Of a stretch of 14,822 bases of DNA, positions 14,675-14,822 are shown piece by piece. Where the stretch lies: positions 1 to 14,822 of the forward strand of contig JAJRVG010000066.1 of the NCBI GenBank assembly GCA_021545595.1, read 5' to 3'. Positions within the stretch are counted from its first letter, which is position 1. The number at the start of each line of letters is the position of its first letter. Made by a program: the position numbers and the translations under genes. A model generated the notes under the pieces. It saw nothing but the letters and a program-made list of their open reading frames with translations. It did no database searches and had not been told where the DNA came from. Source of the DNA: Zetaproteobacteria bacterium. GTDB taxonomy: Bacteria; Pseudomonadota; Zetaproteobacteria; Mariprofundales; Mariprofundaceae.

Positions 14675-14822
14675 CGGCAAAAGACTGTAAATCCAACTGT
14701 GTAAATATTTCAAACAGCTATTATGCTGACAGGAGTATTTATGAAGAAGAAAGAAAAATATGATCCAAAGATAGTTGCGTTAGCCAGTGAGCTTGCAAAA
14801 CATATGAAGACTGAATCTGATA
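14675..14822 (+). mobile_element. Left end of an IS256-family insertion sequence (runs off the window)
   Basis: A transposase-like gene starts at 14741. The preceding stretch, from about 14675 (GGCAAAAGACTGTAAATCC, then ACTGTGTAAATATTTC), has the look of IS256-family terminal sequences, which carry GTAAA and TGTGTAAAT words. The precise boundary and the target duplication cannot be fixed because the right end is outside the window. The element begins about 45-50 bp before the EcfT-like gene. Confidence 0.6.
14741..14822 (+). CDS. IS256 (Mutator)-family transposase, N-terminal fragment
   Basis: ATG 14741 follows AGGAG at a spacing of five bases and opens a frame of 27 codons to the window end: MKKKEKYDPKIVALASELAKH, then MKTESD. 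The LASELAKHMKTESDL-type opening is characteristic of IS256-family DDE transposases, whose N-terminus precedes the HTH and catalytic DDE core. Only the first few percent of a protein of usually about 400 residues is visible, so intactness cannot be judged. Confidence 0.6.
   Translation, partial: MKKKEKYDPKIVALASELAKHMKTESD

Overview
The window looks like part of a Proteobacterial chromosome of moderate GC (about 50% by eye). LPS transport (LptG), peptidoglycan recycling (AmgK), HflK/HflC, a DUF2065 protein, a SPOR-domain protein and SuhB together point to a Gram-negative cell, most like the Gamma- or Zetaproteobacteria. Nothing here fixes the genus. Most genes are housekeeping genes packed into short operons. 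The accessory signals are a structured tandem repeat, two histidine kinases, small palindromes in intergenic spaces, and an insertion sequence at the right edge.

Left block (1-5566, all on the minus strand): transcription would run mutM, then a 430-base gene-free stretch, argS, a SPOR-domain membrane protein, amgK, and a soluble histidine kinase cut by the left edge. The gene-free stretch (4315-4744) is the most unusual part. It holds an 11-bp perfect hairpin, one diverged repeat unit, three nearly identical 74-bp units and a partial unit. The diverged unit differs mainly by paired, compensatory changes in its stems, while the GGA-containing loops are kept. This suggests selection on RNA or single-stranded DNA structure, and on the plus strand it resembles a CsrA/RsmA-type target array.

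Middle block (5567-10895): a plus-strand protein with two cyclic-nucleotide-binding folds converges on the minus-strand hflK-hflC-DUF2065 operon. A solitary lptG lies divergent to hflK and converges on suhB. The hflK-hflC junction is tightly coupled (TGATG). A terminator-like hairpin covers the end of hflC and may reduce transcription into the DUF2065 gene.

Right block (10896-14822): a large hybrid histidine kinase (multi-pass membrane sensor resembling RpfC, PAS-like region, kinase core, receiver) overlaps truA tail to tail by 4 bp. Upstream of truA, 2 bp away, is a CbiQ/EcfT-like membrane protein without visible partner ATPases. About 45-50 bp before its start lies the apparent left end of an IS256-family element, whose transposase begins at 14741 and runs off the window. 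No tRNA, rRNA or CRISPR array was recognised.
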